A DNA stretch of 38,098 nt, from contig CAKZKQ010000604.1 of the NCBI GenBank assembly GCA_937123825.1, positions 1-38,098 of the forward strand, read 5' to 3'. Positions 16,063-24,013 of the stretch are shown here, in pieces (position 1 is the first letter of the stretch; every line of letters begins with the position of its first letter). The position numbers and the translations under genes are program-made. Source of the DNA: an uncultured Pseudomonadota bacterium (GTDB taxonomy: Bacteria; Myxococcota_A; Bradymonadia; Bradymonadales; GCA-2716585). The notes under the pieces are model-generated. The model saw only the letters and a list, made by a program, of their open reading frames with translations, had not been told where the DNA came from and did no database searches.

Positions 16063-16761
16063 ATGAGCAAAGAGCGACCCCTTGTCTTATTTGAGCCCCC
16101 CGAACCCAACAAACGCCGCCTTGAACTGACGCGCCTCTGGGATCGCAGGCGATTTTTGACCGGTGTGGGATTGGGCGCAGCAGCTTTTATGGTTCCCGGT
16201 GCCTACGCAAACGCGCTCGAAAAGACCCCCAGGCAAACCGAGGGGCCCTTTTTCCCCGACAATCTCCCGCTCGACACCGACAACGACCTGGTCATTCTGG
16301 GGGATTCTCTAACCCCTGCGGTGGGCGCGGTAACCCACTTGTCGGGCACGGTGCGGGACTTGACGGGCAAGGTGGTGCCAGGGGCGCTGGTGGAGCTGTG
16401 GCAGGTGGACGGCAACGGCGTCTACATGCATTCCCAGGCCCCCAAAGAGAACCAGGACAAGCACTTTCAGGGCTATGGGCGGTTTTTGACCGATCGACAC
16501 GGCCGCTACTACTTCCGCACCGTCAAACCCGTGCCCTACCCCGGTCGAACACCCCACATCCACGCCGCCATCAGCATCAAAGGCCGCCGCGTGCTGACCA
16601 CCCAGTGCTACATCATGGGCGAAGCACTCAACAAACGCGATGGCATCTACCGCAACATGAGCAAAGCCCAACAAGACCTCGTCACCGCCGCCTTCAACCC
16701 CATCGGCGGCGACCCCAACGGCCAACTCCAAGCCACCTGGGACATCTTCATCAAACCCTGA
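16063..16761 (+). CDS. Tat-type intradiol ring-cleavage dioxygenase
   Basis: A 232-residue non-haem Fe(III) dioxygenase related to protocatechuate 3,4-dioxygenase beta and catechol 1,2-dioxygenase. It starts with a twin-arginine-type region (RRRFLTG at 28-34, then a hydrophobic stretch to about residue 49), so export in folded form is predicted. The EGPFFP motif (60-65) is typical. The four iron ligands are all identifiable: Tyr121 (in WQVDGNGVY), Tyr159 (VPYPGRTP), His165 and His167 (PHIHA). The C-terminal part (TTQCYI, NPIGGDPNG) fits the subfamily. The substrate is unknown; no catechol pathway genes are adjacent. The Shine-Dalgarno sequence is weak (AGGACC), and a second ATG lies 7 nt upstream out of frame. 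Confidence 0.9.
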   Translation: MSKERPLVLFEPPEPNKRRLELTRLWDRRRFLTGVGLGAAAFMVPGAYANALEKTPRQTEGPFFPDNLPLDTDNDLVILGDSLTPAVGAVTHLSGTVRDLTGKVVPGALVELWQVDGNGVYMHSQAPKENQDKHFQGYGRFLTDRHGRYYFRTVKPVPYPGRTPHIHAAISIKGRRVLTTQCYIMGEALNKRDGIYRNMSKAQQDLVTAAFNPIGGDPNGQLQATWDIFIKP

Positions 16762-16814
16762 CCCCTCTTCTTTTTTCGCTCTCCTCCTGACAAACCCGCG
16801 TGTTGCACATCACA

Positions 16815-17690
16815 ATGGCCGCTCGCACCCCACCAAGCCCCCCAAGCTCGTTGGGACTTCCCACCAAACCACCAACCCACGCAGCCCCTATGCTCAAACC
16901 GCCCCCAGCCCCATCGCCCATCGATCGCATCAGCGTCGAGGTGACCCACGCCTGCGCCAAGGCCTGCTGGTTTTGCTACAACGGCAGCCACCCCGATGGT
17001 GCCGAAGGCTGGACGCCGGATGAATTGGTGGATTTTGCCGCTGACTGCGCACTGGAAGGGGTGAAGGCGCTCTCGCTCGGCGGTGGAGAGCCGCTTCAGT
17101 ACGAGGGCATCTTTGAAGTCTTAGAGCGGCTTAAAGGGGTCATGTTTCGCTCGATGACCACCAACGGCCTGCTGCTCAAAGGCACGCGCTTTGAACGCCT
17201 CATCGCCGCCGCGCCAGACAAAGTTCACGTCTCAGTTCACTTTCCCGAGCGCACCGCCGAGGTCAAACGCGCCGTGCGTCTGGTCGGGGAGCTGCAGGAC
17301 GCAGGCATCCGCGCCGGGGTCAACCTCCTGGTGCAGAGGTCCAAGCTCGCGGCGGCCGCGCAAGCGGCCACGACGCTACGCGATTGCGGCATCGACCCAC
17401 ATCAAGTCGTCTTTTTGCCCATGCACAGCCACGACGACACCCCCTCACCACAAGAACTGGCCCAGGTCGCTGGCTCCAAGCGCTTTCAATCCATGACGTG
17501 CTTGATGGGGTGCGCCATCAGCCCTCGCTTTGCTTCCATCACCTGGGACAAACGCGCAGCGTGGTGCTCCTACACCCAGGCCAAGCGCCCGATGACAGCC
17601 CTAACACATCGCGGACTGCTCGAAGCGCTTGATGGACTGGGGCTGACCTACTGCGGCGCCTCGGGGCAGTCGAACTTGGCGCGCAGATGA
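16815..17690 (+). CDS. Radical SAM protein with possible auxiliary-cluster (SPASM/Twitch-like) region
   Basis: Radical SAM enzyme of about 291 residues. The AdoMet-cluster motif CxxxCxxC (CAKACWFC) is followed by GGGEPLQ and a TTNGLLL strand, standard for the family. Near the C-terminus, four Cys in the pattern C-LMG-C, AAW-C-SY and TY-C-GA resemble a SPASM/Twitch region that could hold an extra Fe-S cluster. Substrate and product are unknown, and no precursor peptide gene is evident. The start is uncertain: GTG 16800, ATG 16815 and ATG 16890 are in frame with no clear ribosome binding site. The segment between 16815 and 16890 encodes Pro/Ser-rich sequence, so 16890 may be the true start. The 3' end overlaps the convergent OmpA-like gene by 43 nt. 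Confidence 0.82.
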   Translation: MAARTPPSPPSSLGLPTKPPTHAAPMLKPPPAPSPIDRISVEVTHACAKACWFCYNGSHPDGAEGWTPDELVDFAADCALEGVKALSLGGGEPLQYEGIFEVLERLKGVMFRSMTTNGLLLKGTRFERLIAAAPDKVHVSVHFPERTAEVKRAVRLVGELQDAGIRAGVNLLVQRSKLAAAAQAATTLRDCGIDPHQVVFLPMHSHDDTPSPQELAQVAGSKRFQSMTCLMGCAISPRFASITWDKRAAWCSYTQAKRPMTALTHRGLLEALDGLGLTYCGASGQSNLARR

Positions 17691-18583
17691 TCCGCCATCG
17701 GCTGGCCGTGATACTTGCGGATGACCAGATCAATGCGCCGGTTGGTGGCGCGCGCCTCTTTGAGCGCCCGACCACTCAACCCAGTCACAGGCACCAAAGG
17801 CATCGACTCGCCGTAGCCCCGGGCCTCCAACCGCTCAGGGGCGACCCCCTGCGCCAACAAAAACTCGCGCACGGACCTGGCGCGGCGCTCTGAGAGCTTA
17901 ATGCTGTAACGGTTGCTGTCCTCGGGGTCGTGGCCCTGAATCTCCAACAACGTGATCTGGGGATTGGCCTTGAGCAAAGCCGCCAATGCCTCCAACACCT
18001 CAAAGCTGCGCGGTTTGATGACGGCTTTGCTGATCTCAAAGACCACCGAGCGCCCCAACCTCACCCGATCCCAATCGGCCCATGCCAACGGCGCATCCAC
18101 ACACCCGCCGCTGGCCACCTGACCGGCAAGCTCTGGGCAAGCATCAAGATGGTCGGGCACACAGTCCGCGTCGGTGTCCTCCCAAGGACAACCGCTGGCG
18201 CGCAACGGCCCCGGCACCAGCGGACAACGATCCAACCCATCGTCGAGCCCATCCCCATCCTGGTTGGTCTCGGGGCAACCATCCTTGTCAGCGATCCCAT
18301 CCTGGTCTTCGGGCTCATTGGGGCAAAAGTCAGAGCGGTCCTCCACCTCATCGCCGTCGTTGTCCAACTCTGGACAACCATCGTCGTCTTCAAACCCGTC
18401 AATGTCCTCGGGCTGCTGTGGGCATTGGTCGGGTTCAACCCCGTCACCGTCCAGGTCTTCGACCGATGGCGCCGACTCAACCTCCGTTGGAGGGTTCAAT
18501 GGGCGCACCGCCTCGGGCGGAAAACACGCCCCCAAACACACCAACAACACCCACGCGACACACCCACATAAATTGCGCCACAT
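17648..18583 (-). CDS. OmpA-family lipoprotein with thrombospondin type 3-like repeats
   Basis: A 311-residue outer-membrane lipoprotein. The start at 18583 is preceded by AAGGAG and gives a signal peptide with the lipobox LGAC (Cys20). Residues about 43-145 are Asp-rich calcium-binding thrombospondin type 3 repeats (DxDGDGxxxxxDxCP units). The C-terminal 130 residues are an OmpA/MotB-type peptidoglycan-binding domain: FEISKAVIKP, IQGHDPEDSNRYSIKLSERRARSV, EARGYGES and NRRIDLVI, retaining the Asp and Arg that bind diaminopimelate. It likely tethers the outer membrane or a surface complex to the cell wall. It follows the IgGFc-type lipoprotein gene on the same strand after 89 nt. Confidence 0.92.
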   Translation of the reverse strand: MWRNLCGCVAWVLLVCLGACFPPEAVRPLNPPTEVESAPSVEDLDGDGVEPDQCPQQPEDIDGFEDDDGCPELDNDGDEVEDRSDFCPNEPEDQDGIADKDGCPETNQDGDGLDDGLDRCPLVPGPLRASGCPWEDTDADCVPDHLDACPELAGQVASGGCVDAPLAWADWDRVRLGRSVVFEISKAVIKPRSFEVLEALAALLKANPQITLLEIQGHDPEDSNRYSIKLSERRARSVREFLLAQGVAPERLEARGYGESMPLVPVTGLSGRALKEARATNRRIDLVIRKYHGQPMADHLRAKFDCPEAPQ

Positions 18584-18672
18584 ATGCCCACGACTCCTTG
18601 TCTTGATTGCGCCGGTGCCGCTCGCCAACGTCGGGCTCCAACCACCCACGCTGACACCATAGATCCCAGGCC

Positions 18673-21378
18673 TTACGGACTCTGAGCAGAGAGGTCCAAC
18701 CCGGCACAAAAACCGTAGCTGGCGTTGATCGCGTGGCCATAAACCAGGGCCTGGAAGGGCTCGCTGCCATCAACATTCTGGCGCCCGGGCTCAAGCTCGG
18801 CGCGCAACAACCAGAACTCACTGTCCCCGATCTGCTCTCCGTCGGCAAAGGAGAGCGTCACTCGATTGGAGCGGATGGTGCCGTCCTGACGGCCAATCAC
18901 GATGGCTTGGTTGGCAAAACTCTCGGGGGTCTCAAAGGTGTAGTCCTCAAGCCACTGGCGCACCGGCGGCACAATGATCATCGACGGATCACCAAGCTGC
19001 AGCGATGTGCAAGTCGAACCCTTAAAGTACTGCACCAGGAGCACCGGCGCGCTGGCAGTGACCGTAAAAGACCGGACAGTGCTGAACTCGATGAAGTAGC
19101 TGCGATCAATGGGGTCAAGCCGAGGGTCCCCTTGCTCAAAGAGGGGCGGGTCAAAGGTCAACGTGGTGTTGTCTTCGCTGGCGATGATCCGAAAGGTGTC
19201 GCTGTAGACCTGCCCACGGCGCAGCCCGGCGGCGGTCACATACTGGGTCCCCCAGGTCGTCATCGGCGGCACCGCCTCCTGAAGGTGATCGCAAAATGGG
19301 CAGTTGGTCGGCACACTGGCGCAGCTGTGGCCGCTGTAAACCGCCACCGGCTCGCTGCTCTCGATCATCGTCCCCGTCAAATCCTCCAGCTCACCGTCGG
19401 GCTGGATCACCATCACCTCTCCCAAATCCAGGGTCACCTCCACGGGCACGTCGATCTCCATCAAGGGCAAATCCCCGATGGGCTCGATCCTGGCCGTGGG
19501 CGTGATGGTGATGACGTTGTTGTCGGCCGCGCTGACCACCGACACAAATCCCCCAGGGCCCTGCCAGGACGGCACCATATAGCTCGATCCCAGGGCGCTG
19601 GTCGGCAACATCAAGGACGCCTCGGCCGAGCCCATGATGACGTTTCCGCGCCGCGCCTCCACGGGGCTGAACTGGTGGGCCACCACCGGCACGTCGGTGA
19701 CCACGCGAAGCGCCCGGCGGCTGATCCCGGGCTCTGAGATGTGCAAAGGGCGAGGCACAGGGGACTCGTAGAGCATGGTCGAACCCGGTGAAACGTCCTC
19801 TTCATGGATGACCACCCCGTCGGGATCCACCACCCGGACGTTGGCTGTCTGAACCCGGTCGGGGTTGCCCACCCGGATGCCAAACGGCAACGAGAGCGCC
19901 CCAGAGTCCTGAGGGGCGTCCACCGCCCAGAAGTCGCAGCCGATGTAGCGCTCTTTGTTGGCGATGTTTTCACAATCAAAGACGCACTGGTCAAAGCGGC
20001 ACGCAAACCCTTCTTGAGGATCACAAAACTCCGCGGCCAACCATGTGCGCGCGTCCTCGGCGCACTGCTCCACCGTCTGATCCGTGCACCGGCGCTCACC
20101 GGGCACACATCCAAAGACACAGCGCCCTTCTTCACAAATCTGGCCATCGGGGCAATCGGCGGGCAACTCGGACAACCCCGGCTCCTGGCAGCTGAGCACC
20201 GTCAAAAAACCATCGCAGCGCGTCGTCCCCGGCTCGCACACCGTTTGACGACAGCGATCCTGGTCACACACCGTCTCGGCAGGACACTGCGAGGGCAACT
20301 CCACCGTCCCATCCACGTCGCAGGTCAACAGCGTCAACAAATCTTCGCAGCGCGTCGTCCCCGGCGTGCAGATCCGCGGCGCACAAACCCCATCGCGGCA
20401 CACCCCATCACCACACCCCGTCGCCTCCTCCTCGGTGCCCAATTCATTGCAGGTCAACACCGTGTTGGCGTCTCCGCAGCGTATCGTCCCCGGCTCGCAC
20501 ACCTGGGCCACGCACGAGCCTGACTGGCACAGGCTGTTGTCTGGGCAACTCATCGGCGCCTCGGCCAACCCCTGACCATCACAGATGAGCACAGTCTGCA
20601 CATCCAGACATCGGCGCGCGTCGGGCTCACAGACCTGCTCGGCGCAGGCCCCCTCAAAGCAAATCTCCCCGTCACCGCACGCCGTCGCCTCTTCACCCTG
20701 CCCATCAGACTGGCAGCGGGCCACAGTGGTTTGATCGGCGCACCGCACCGCGCCCGGCTCGCAGGTTTGCTCCAAACATGCCCCGTCAAGACAAACCTGC
20801 CCCTGGGCACACGCTTCCACCACCTCGGCCGCGCCAAGCTCGTCACAGCGCAGCGCCGTCAACCCATCCAAACAGCGCGTCGCCCCCGGCTCACAGCGCC
20901 TGGCCACACACGCTCCTTCGGCACAAATCTCCTCGGCGCCGCACTGAGTGATGGTCTCGGCCAACCCATCGTCATCACACACCGCCGCAGCCCGCGCCGT
21001 GGCACAGCGTCGCGCGCCGGGCTCACACTCAGGACGCTGACAGACCCCTTCTCGACACCGAGTCTCCTCGGGACAAGCAAAGGCGGTCTCTCGCTGGCCA
21101 CCCGGCTCACACAAGAGGTTGGTTTGCTCATCCAGACAGCGCGTCGTGCCCTCCTGGCAAAAATCACCACTGTCCTCAGGGGGCGGCGTCGCATCGGGCT
21201 CATCGGCCACGTCGGACATATCCAAGCCGTCGTCGCCCTGCCCCGTGTCCTGCGAAGCGTCTGCCTCACCGCCAGCCCCCGCGCCGCTGGCCGCCTCTGC
21301 GCAACCCCACAAACCAAGCAACGCCATCGCTGCCAGTGCTCGCCCGCACCGTAACCACCGGGGATCGTCAAAACCCAC
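18673..21378 (-). CDS. Large lipoprotein with nine Cys-rich repeats and an IgGFc-binding-type domain
   Basis: A 901-residue surface lipoprotein, probably starting at a GTG preceded by GAGGG, with the lipobox LWGC (Cys26). After an acidic linker (30-70) there are nine tandem repeats of about 44 residues (about 74-468). Each has the form CEPGxxRC-TxxxxC-xCxxxxxCxxGxC with six cysteines and presumably forms three disulfides. The C-terminal 420 residues resemble the IgGFc_binding N-terminal domain family: YIGCDFWAVDAP, FGIRVGNPD, GSTMLYESPVPRPLHISEPGISRRALRV, VYSGHSCASVP-CDHLQEAVPP and WGTQYV. In animals this domain occurs in mucus-associated Fc-gamma-binding protein; in bacteria it is a predicted adhesion or surface domain of unknown ligand. 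It is upstream of the OmpA-like gene. Confidence 0.88.
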   Translation of the reverse strand: MGFDDPRWLRCGRALAAMALLGLWGCAEAASGAGAGGEADASQDTGQGDDGLDMSDVADEPDATPPPEDSGDFCQEGTTRCLDEQTNLLCEPGGQRETAFACPEETRCREGVCQRPECEPGARRCATARAAAVCDDDGLAETITQCGAEEICAEGACVARRCEPGATRCLDGLTALRCDELGAAEVVEACAQGQVCLDGACLEQTCEPGAVRCADQTTVARCQSDGQGEEATACGDGEICFEGACAEQVCEPDARRCLDVQTVLICDGQGLAEAPMSCPDNSLCQSGSCVAQVCEPGTIRCGDANTVLTCNELGTEEEATGCGDGVCRDGVCAPRICTPGTTRCEDLLTLLTCDVDGTVELPSQCPAETVCDQDRCRQTVCEPGTTRCDGFLTVLSCQEPGLSELPADCPDGQICEEGRCVFGCVPGERRCTDQTVEQCAEDARTWLAAEFCDPQEGFACRFDQCVFDCENIANKERYIGCDFWAVDAPQDSGALSLPFGIRVGNPDRVQTANVRVVDPDGVVIHEEDVSPGSTMLYESPVPRPLHISEPGISRRALRVVTDVPVVAHQFSPVEARRGNVIMGSAEASLMLPTSALGSSYMVPSWQGPGGFVSVVSAADNNVITITPTARIEPIGDLPLMEIDVPVEVTLDLGEVMVIQPDGELEDLTGTMIESSEPVAVYSGHSCASVPTNCPFCDHLQEAVPPMTTWGTQYVTAAGLRRGQVYSDTFRIIASEDNTTLTFDPPLFEQGDPRLDPIDRSYFIEFSTVRSFTVTASAPVLLVQYFKGSTCTSLQLGDPSMIIVPPVRQWLEDYTFETPESFANQAIVIGRQDGTIRSNRVTLSFADGEQIGDSEFWLLRAELEPGRQNVDGSEPFQALVYGHAINASYGFCAGLDLSAQSP

Positions 21379-21445
21379 GTCGCATCCCTCGCATCAGTGT
21401 GTTGTATCTGGTGACACCTGTCCCATCGAGGTTAAGGATTCCCCC

Positions 21446-21721
21446 TCAAGTCTTCAAGTCACCACCCCACAGATGCGACACTTGTTCACCCAAAGACGCG
21501 GTGGACGTGAGCACTCCGCGCTCAATCCGCAACACAAACCCGCATTCGAGCATCGACACAGGCCACCGCTCATCTGCAGCCCTGGGCAACGGCTCCCCGA
21601 TCCCATCCACGCCCACCAGGCTCTCCCAATCGGCGCCCAGATCATGATGCAGCGCCCCGCACATCATGATCTGGCGCAAGTGCACCGCCTCGATCTCCAC
21701 TGCGAACGCATCGCCAGACAT
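21446..21721 (-). CDS. Small hypothetical protein
   Basis: A possible 91-residue protein of unknown family. Its composition is balanced rather than Arg/Pro-skewed as in the antisense shadows, and it contains plausible strands (FAVEIEAV, CGFVLRIERGVL). It lies 67 nt upstream of the IgGFc-type lipoprotein on the same strand. The ATG at 21721 has a GGGAG sequence immediately adjacent, too close to be a good ribosome binding site, and an in-frame TTG at 21739 is the alternative. It has no signal peptide. This is a tentative gene. Confidence 0.45.
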   Translation of the reverse strand: MSGDAFAVEIEAVHLRQIMMCGALHHDLGADWESLVGVDGIGEPLPRAADERWPVSMLECGFVLRIERGVLTSTASLGEQVSHLWGGDLKT

Positions 21722-21809
21722 CTCCCAGCGCCCCCCCAAACACCCGGGTTCTGGTCAGGACAACAGTTCTCGGATAATTTCGTGGCACACGCTTTGTCGA
21801 GGATGTGTT

Positions 21810-22889
21810 ATGAACCCCCAACTCCTGGGCCTTTGCGGCCTCTTGCTGGTGGCCGCGTGCGCCACAGATGACCCCACCAAGAGCGCCAATCCAATCGCCG
21901 ACGCCATGGACGCGACGTCCCCAGAGCCAGACGGCGCTCTTGATGACACTCCCCCCCAGGAAGACACAACAATCATCCCCGATGCAGTCATAGACGACAC
22001 GGAAGAAGATACATCCGAGCAAGAAGTGGATGCTTTCGATGCGGAAGACGAAATCTCCGAGCAAGAACCTGAACTTACGACGTGTGCATTTGCCGCCCAA
22101 AACCCAGGCGAGCAAGAGGTCAACACCTGGATGGGCACGACGGAGCGCGCAAGCTTTCAAGTCGCTGGGGTCCCTGCGGGTGCGGTGGCCGCGCGATTGA
22201 CGTACACCGCCTACGACGCAGACCACCCAGGCGCCGAGGGCTGGATCGAAATCAACGGCACTGAGCGCATCGCGTTGCCTGCCCGTCAGGAGTTGGACAA
22301 TCAGAGCGACCAATTCACGGTGGATGTTGGCGACCGCGTGGTTGAAGGCCTCAACACGGTGGATTTTGTGGCCTTTGAGGCCCCAGAGGGCGCCTACTTC
22401 AGGATCTCAGAGGTGGCCTTGGAGATTGACGGAGACGAGATTGACTGTGATGGGCCAGAGCCCACCGGCCAAGGGGTCGAGCGCACCCTCAACTACCGTC
22501 AGGCCCAATACACCCAGCGGCGCAACTGGGTGCTGGACTGTCGGGACTATGCCTACTCGGCGCGCTTTGATGAACACCGCGAGTGTGACAGCGACTACGA
22601 CCCCGACGGCACGGGACATGGCACCGCGACCTTTGTCTTCCCGGACGTCATCCCCGACCGCTACCACGTCGAGGTTGAAGGGCGACACACCGAAAACCGC
22701 AACCCCAACCAGATGCTGGTCACCGTCAATGGCATCGGTGCCCGCATCGATCAGCGCGGTGAGGGCCAGTACGAATACGCGCTGCACGGCACCCATGATC
22801 TGTCGGGGACCGTGACCGTGATCATCGACTCCACCGCAAGCGTCGGCTCAGACTCGGTGCGCCACGTGCGCTTGCGGCCGGTTCGGTAA
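21810..22889 (+). CDS. Lipoprotein with acidic linker, beta-sandwich-like domains
   Basis: Predicted 359-residue lipoprotein. GAGG lies 7 nt before the ATG at 21810, and the signal peptide ends with the lipobox VAAC (Cys17). Residues 18-90 are Asp/Glu/Pro/Thr-rich. The mature part seems to have two beta-sandwich-like modules. The first (about 95-215) has WIEINGTERIALP, VVEGLNTVDFVAFE and FRISEVALEIDG, the look of a carbohydrate-binding or galactose-binding-like fold. The second (about 220-359) has ATFVFPDVIPDRYHVEVEGRHTENRNPNQMLVTVNG, similar in style to bacterial surface-protein jelly rolls. No catalytic residues were recognised. Confidence 0.8.
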   Translation: MNPQLLGLCGLLLVAACATDDPTKSANPIADAMDATSPEPDGALDDTPPQEDTTIIPDAVIDDTEEDTSEQEVDAFDAEDEISEQEPELTTCAFAAQNPGEQEVNTWMGTTERASFQVAGVPAGAVAARLTYTAYDADHPGAEGWIEINGTERIALPARQELDNQSDQFTVDVGDRVVEGLNTVDFVAFEAPEGAYFRISEVALEIDGDEIDCDGPEPTGQGVERTLNYRQAQYTQRRNWVLDCRDYAYSARFDEHRECDSDYDPDGTGHGTATFVFPDVIPDRYHVEVEGRHTENRNPNQMLVTVNGIGARIDQRGEGQYEYALHGTHDLSGTVTVIIDSTASVGSDSVRHVRLRPVR

Positions 22890-22965
22890 AGGGCTCGCCC
22901 TTGCCTTGTGACGCCCACAGTCTATGATGCTTGGCCATGACATGCTGAATCCCCGGAGGTTGCCC

Positions 22966-23874
22966 ATGACAGGTGTGGATGTGTCGTTTGAGTCGGGAAC
23001 GCGTATGAAGGGTCTGGCCACGGCGGCCGTGGCGATCTTTGCCGCGCTCATGTTGACCGGCTGCCTGACCAGCGAGGGCTCCTCGTGCCTGAGCGATCAG
23101 GAATGTGACAGCGACCAACTCTGTCAGCGCGATCAGAACGTGTGCGTCATTGCATGCAGCGACGATGATCAGTGCAACAGCGGCGAGTGCATTGAGGACG
23201 GCGAGCGCAGCTTCTGCGAGCTTGAAGACCCGTTCTTCAACGATTCGCGCACGGCGTCTTCGGGCGACGTGGATCCCGAGGCGGTGGCCAACGTCCTGGC
23301 CGACGACAACGCCTTTCTGGCCACCGTGGCCACACTGCTGACCACGCTCTTTATCGATGAACTGCGCGGCCCGGTGGGCCAGTCTGGCTCCCGCGGCCCC
23401 GAAGGACCAATGGGTCCCGAAGGCCCCGAAGGGCCCATCGGCCCAGAAGGACCGGCGGGCAAGGCGCCGGTTGTGCACCGCGCCTCGTTCTCCCAGGTCT
23501 TTGAGGCCAACGAAGGCATCGTGGACGGGCGCAGCCTGGGGTTGGAGAAGGCCAGCCCCACCTCGCAGCTTCGGGTGACCTACCAGGACATCCTCTCGGC
23601 CAGCGGGCAGCAGCCCTGCTCGTGTGCCTGGAGCGTGCTCTTCAACGGCGAGCCCTGTGCCACCCCCGGCCCCCTTGGCACCATCAGCGCAGGAGGCGCC
23701 GCCGCCACCCAGACCATCTCGGGCTACTGCCAGGCCACAGAGTCTGGCCCGCTGGAGCAGGGACAGGTCGAACTCTCTGTGGAAGTCGTGGCGCGCGACG
23801 GCTGTGAGTGCACCACTGGCGACATTGTGGGCACCGGCTTGTTTGAGGTCCAGGAGATCTCCACCGAACAGTGA
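22966..23874 (+). CDS. Lipoprotein with collagen-like Gly-X-Y repeats
   Basis: Predicted 302-residue lipoprotein. The ATG at 22966 has an ideal GGAGG 6 nt upstream; a later ATG at 23005 would give a more usual signal peptide length but lacks a good site. The lipobox is LTGC (Cys33). A Cys-rich segment follows (about 40-85, with CLSDQECDSDQLC-type spacing), then a helical region, then about eleven consecutive Gly-X-Y triplets (about residues 135-166: GPVGQSGSRGPEGPMGPEGP and on). These are expected to form a short collagen triple helix and make the protein a trimer. The C-terminal domain has paired Cys (CSCAW, CEC) and beta strands. Function is unknown; a trimeric surface stalk with a binding head is a reasonable inference. 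Confidence 0.84.
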   Translation: MTGVDVSFESGTRMKGLATAAVAIFAALMLTGCLTSEGSSCLSDQECDSDQLCQRDQNVCVIACSDDDQCNSGECIEDGERSFCELEDPFFNDSRTASSGDVDPEAVANVLADDNAFLATVATLLTTLFIDELRGPVGQSGSRGPEGPMGPEGPEGPIGPEGPAGKAPVVHRASFSQVFEANEGIVDGRSLGLEKASPTSQLRVTYQDILSASGQQPCSCAWSVLFNGEPCATPGPLGTISAGGAAATQTISGYCQATESGPLEQGQVELSVEVVARDGCECTTGDIVGTGLFEVQEISTEQ

Positions 23875-23932
23875 CAAGGCCAGTGCCTGCCTGGGGCTCC
23901 GTCGTGCGCCCCACCATCCAGGCACAGCCTTG
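23875..23932 (+). terminator. Long composite hairpin after the collagen-like lipoprotein gene
   Basis: Starting on the base after the stop codon, three nested helices are readable: CAAGGC (23875-23880) with GCCTTG (23927-23932), GTGCCTG (23883-23889) with CAGGCAC (23919-23925), and GGGGC (23893-23897) with GCCCC (23908-23912). No T-run follows, so it may be an intrinsic terminator variant, a 3'-end stabilising structure or a small structured RNA. Confidence 0.55.
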
Positions 23933-24013
23933 CCATCATCGGCCAGCCCCACACCCCAAAACACAACCCACTGTCTCCCTTTGACGACCCACCCCAACTT
24001 TGGAGGAGAACCC

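Noticed and set aside
22889..22902. AAGGG-CTCG-CCCTT mini-hairpin after the lipoprotein stop
   Set aside because: A five-bp stem without a T-run; insufficient for a terminator call.
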